From: CAYPJE01 sp964410945
GTDB taxonomy: Bacteria > Fidelibacterota > Marinisomatia > Marinisomatales > TCS56
DNA: 15,773 bases
NCBI GenBank assembly: GCA_964410945.1
Contig: CAYPJE010000060.1
Span: forward strand, 1-15,773
Direction: 5' to 3'
Shown: positions 13,399-15,773 of the stretch, piece by piece
Numbering within the stretch: the first letter of the stretch is position 1
Layout of the letters: each line of letters opens with the position of its first letter
Notes under the pieces: generated by a model
Seen by the model: the letters and a program-made list of their open reading frames with translations, nothing else
Told to the model about the DNA's origin: nothing
The model's database searches: none
Program-made: the position numbers and the translations under genes

Positions 13399-13942
13399 TC
13401 AACGTCAAAAACTACTGATCTCATTTGGTGTCGCACTGCTGTTGTTGATCCTGTGGTATATGTTTATCCTTATGCCCCAGCGAAAGAGTATCGCTGACAC
13501 CGGCAAAAAGATTAATGAAATCAATCTGAAAATCAGAAAAAGTGGAAATACGGTTTCCAACCTTCCAAAGATCAAAGAACGATTGACGGCCATGGATACC
13601 GAATTTGATTCACTGGTAACGCTTCTTCCAACAAAAGATTCAATCGCAATAATAACGGATGCCATCGTCAATCTCTGTGCCATGCATAATTTAACGGTGG
13701 AAGAAATAGAACCATCATTAGATGCACTGTTGGGCACCAGTGATTATTTTGTAGAGGTCCCGATTGGTATTAAGCTGAAGGGTTCGTTTCTAAACTTGGG
13801 TCGTTTTACCGAAGACCTAAAATCACTGCCCTTCTATTATTACCAGTCAGAATATGATTTCGAAAGACGCCCGGAAGAACTGGACCTGACAATTAAGATA
13901 GATAGTTATATCTATGTCATTAATCCCAAAGGCAAAATCTGA
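13388..13942 (+). CDS. pilO: Type IV pilus alignment protein PilO
   Basis: A 184-residue inner-membrane protein with a short cytoplasmic N-terminus, one membrane helix (about 9-28, L-L-I-S-F-G-V-A-L-L-L-L-I-L-W-Y), a coiled coil (about 33-75) and a periplasmic ferredoxin-like domain containing G-S-F-L-N-L-G-R-F. PilO heterodimerises with PilN to form the alignment subcomplex between motor and secretin. It overlaps the PilM-PilN gene by 11 nt, and its stop overlaps the pilP start by one base (TGATG), so translation is coupled on both sides. Confidence 0.92.
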   Translation: MKINQRQKLLISFGVALLLLILWYMFILMPQRKSIADTGKKINEINLKIRKSGNTVSNLPKIKERLTAMDTEFDSLVTLLPTKDSIAIITDAIVNLCAMHNLTVEEIEPSLDALLGTSDYFVEVPIGIKLKGSFLNLGRFTEDLKSLPFYYYQSEYDFERRPEELDLTIKIDSYIYVINPKGKI

Positions 13943-14475
13943 TGATTAATACCAAAAAATTATTAATCGTCATTCTAGTTATATCAGCCGGATATCTGCT
14001 CTGGGATATCCTGGCCAACCCAGGTGATGCAAGAGCTAAGCACGCCGCCGATATTGCCCGTCAGGTGACTGGGCAGAAACCTGAAAAACAACCGAGCAAA
14101 ACCAGCAATAATTCTAAGATAGATGTAGGATCATTACTGAAAGTGAATAACACGGAAGTCAACAAAATGGCCCACTATTCCCAGATTTGGGGTCGTGATC
14201 CATTTATCGGGGAGTTAGTCGATTTATCTAAAACAACCAAAATTGAAGAAGATGCCAAACCGGAAGAAATATCCTATGAGAATCTGGATCCCGATGACTA
14301 CCAGTTCTCAGCAATATCGTATAAGGATAATCGCCCGACGGTATTGATCAACAGTGAAGTTCTAAAGGTTGGGGATTCACTGGATGGTATGATTCTGGAA
14401 AAAGTATCAGATAATTCGGTCCTGTTTAAAAACGGTGACCGCTATTTCATTTTAAAAATGAAAGGGAGTTTTTAA
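13942..14475 (+). CDS. pilP: Type IV pilus assembly protein PilP
   Basis: A 177-residue protein with an N-terminal hydrophobic anchor (about 5-24), a flexible Lys/Pro/Ser-rich linker, the PilP hallmark G-R-D-P-F near residue 90, and a C-terminal beta domain ending in F-K-N-G-D-R-Y-F-I-L-K-M-K. PilP bridges PilN/PilO to the secretin. There is no lipobox cysteine: unlike classical lipoprotein PilP, it appears anchored by an uncleaved helix. ATG at 13942 overlaps the pilO stop by one base. Confidence 0.88.
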   Translation: MINTKKLLIVILVISAGYLLWDILANPGDARAKHAADIARQVTGQKPEKQPSKTSNNSKIDVGSLLKVNNTEVNKMAHYSQIWGRDPFIGELVDLSKTTKIEEDAKPEEISYENLDPDDYQFSAISYKDNRPTVLINSEVLKVGDSLDGMILEKVSDNSVLFKNGDRYFILKMKGSF

Positions 14476-14480
14476 CACTG

Positions 14481-15773
14481 ATGAAATCTTATAAATCAGT
14501 TCCAAGATTATTGATAGTCGCTTTATTATGCTTGCTGATTACCGGCCAGACACTCTCCGGACAGTCCAACAATATGCCCGATGCATTTGCACAGGAAAAA
14601 TTAATGTCGATGGAGTTCTTCGAGGCTGAACTGCAGGACGTACTGCGATTGTTATCGAAGCAGAATAATTTTAATCTGGTCATCAATGAAGATATCTCCG
14701 GCCTGGTTACGGTTCATTTTACCAGGGTTACATTGAAAGGTGCCCTCGACGCCATCCTGAAAGCCAATGGGTATGATTATGTGATTCATGATAATATTTT
14801 AATCGTCAAATCGATCGATGACGATATGCAAGGTGAATTGTTACACCAGGTGTACAACCTTGATTACATCACTGCTGCCGATATAATCACCCCTCTGGAG
14901 GATGTTTTAACTAATAAAGGCAAAGTTCAAACCTTTATCCGCACTTCCCAGCTGTCTGGTGATAACCTTGATGTGGCAGATTCCGAGTTGGCAGCTGATG
15001 TTATTGTCGTCACTGATGTCCCCAGTAATTTTGAGTTGATCGAATCACTGATAGCCCAGTTGGATGTTGAAACACCCCAGGTAATGATAAGTGTGAAATT
15101 CATTGAAACTGCTTTAGCGGAAAATGAAAATATGGGTATCGACTGGACGGCAACCGCCACCTTGATGGGTGGACCGGCAGAACCACAGGGCAGTGGCCTG
15201 GCCAGTTTGGCCGGTGCTACCGGAGGAACCGGTACCACAGGCGGTACCGGCACTCAGTCAGTCGGGTTTGGTATTGGTCTGATTAACGAGGTCAATCTGG
15301 CAATTCTCAGCCTGCAGGAATTTCAGGTTGTACTTGACCTGATGCGCTCAACCGGGAAATCGAAATTACTGTCCGATCCTAGATTAACTACCCTGGATAA
15401 TCAACGGGCTATTTTTGAAACCGAAACCGAAATGACGGTGATCGTACCTACTGTTACTACCGGAACCGCTGGTGCGGTCGCAACTGAGGAAGCTCAGGCC
15501 TATACGATAGAAATCTCACTTTCTGTTCTACCTCACATTCACAAAAACGGCCAGATTACTATGGCAGTAGAACCGACCGTTGAGGCCCTGACCGGTTATT
15601 CCGGACCCGACCTCGACCAGCCGATTATTTCACGCCGCACTGCCGCTACCCAGGTCCGTGTTAAAAATGGTGAAACAATCGCTATCGGCGGCCTGGTAAA
15701 AGAAGATATTAAGCAGACCTGTCCGTCTTCAAAAACGTTTGGACACAAAAAGGCTGATTTAATGAGAGTACTT
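14481..15773 (+). CDS. pilQ: Type IV pilus secretin PilQ (3' end off the window, last 54 nt anomalous)
   Basis: ATG at 14481, with an AAAGGGAG Shine-Dalgarno site 12 nt upstream, opens 431 codons without a stop before the window edge. Seen in order: a signal peptide (1-27); a secretin short N-terminal domain at about 47-110 (F-F-E-A-E-L-Q-D-V-L-R-L-L); an N1/NolW domain at about 120-196; and the secretin core from about 198, with V-M-I-S-V-K-F-I-E-T, S-K-L-L-S-D-P-R-L and R-V-K-N-G-E-T-I-A-I-G-G-L. A Gly/Thr-rich insert lies at 246-259. After K-Q-T (413) the expected V-P-x-L-G-x-I-P-x-x-G-x-L-F segment is absent in all three frames. The protein forms the outer-membrane pore for the pilus, with the PilM-PilN, PilO and PilP proteins encoded just upstream. 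Confidence 0.92.
   Translation, partial: MKSYKSVPRLLIVALLCLLITGQTLSGQSNNMPDAFAQEKLMSMEFFEAELQDVLRLLSKQNNFNLVINEDISGLVTVHFTRVTLKGALDAILKANGYDYVIHDNILIVKSIDDDMQGELLHQVYNLDYITAADIITPLEDVLTNKGKVQTFIRTSQLSGDNLDVADSELAADVIVVTDVPSNFELIESLIAQLDVETPQVMISVKFIETALAENENMGIDWTATATLMGGPAEPQGSGLASLAGATGGTGTTGGTGTQSVGFGIGLINEVNLAILSLQEFQVVLDLMRSTGKSKLLSDPRLTTLDNQRAIFETETEMTVIVPTVTTGTAGAVATEEAQAYTIEISLSVLPHIHKNGQITMAVEPTVEALTGYSGPDLDQPIISRRTAATQVRVKNGETIAIGGLVKEDIKQTCPSSKTFGHKKADLMRVL

Overview
The window reads as chromosomal DNA of an uncultured-type, Gram-negative, diderm bacterium. It carries an outer-membrane beta-barrel protein, a secretin, a lipoprotein and type IV pilus assembly genes. Base composition is moderate, and Shine-Dalgarno sites precede some but not all genes. 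A DUF4295-like small basic protein and orphan genes of this kind would fit the broad FCB group (Bacteroidota relatives and candidate phyla), but that assignment is an impression, not a result.

Left part (1-6090), all on the minus strand: the 5' end of a 2-oxoacid dehydrogenase acyltransferase-like gene, tRNA-Ser(GGA), a small basic protein with an acidic Ala/Glu/Pro tail, a secreted protein with YD-like repeats followed by Ig-like domains, a CNNM/CBS membrane protein immediately upstream of it, an orphan ParA-type ATPase, an outer-membrane barrel protein, and tRNA-Gly(GCC) with a clear terminator.

Middle part (6140-8917), also minus strand: a three-gene operon with 4-nt overlaps, then yciH (SUI1 family) and tRNA-Ala(GGC) with terminator. 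The operon's first gene is the main discovery. It is a lipoprotein of the 5'-nucleotidase/metallophosphatase family whose reading frame runs through an in-frame UGA at 8099-8097, in a Pro-Cys-Gly-UGA motif where I expect relatives to have Pro-Cys-Gly-Cys. The 42 nt after the UGA fold into a near-continuous hairpin with apical loop GGUCU, the loop and spacing I recall for the E. coli fdhF SECIS. I read it as a 391-residue selenoprotein with Sec48, which ordinary gene calling would reduce to an N-terminally truncated ORF. It is translationally coupled to a membrane-anchored rhodanese and a MauE/DoxX-like membrane protein, suggesting an envelope thiol/selenol redox module.

Right part (9079-15773), plus strand: a promoter with TTGACA repeats, a leader with a hairpin and possible small ORF, then an overlapping operon of a minimal MerR-type HTH protein, an ExeA/GspA-like AAA+ ATPase, a 1034-residue protein fusing a ~460-residue acidic disordered region to PilM and PilN, then pilO, pilP and pilQ. 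The secretin gene runs off the window, and its last 54 nt no longer encode the expected secretin sequence.
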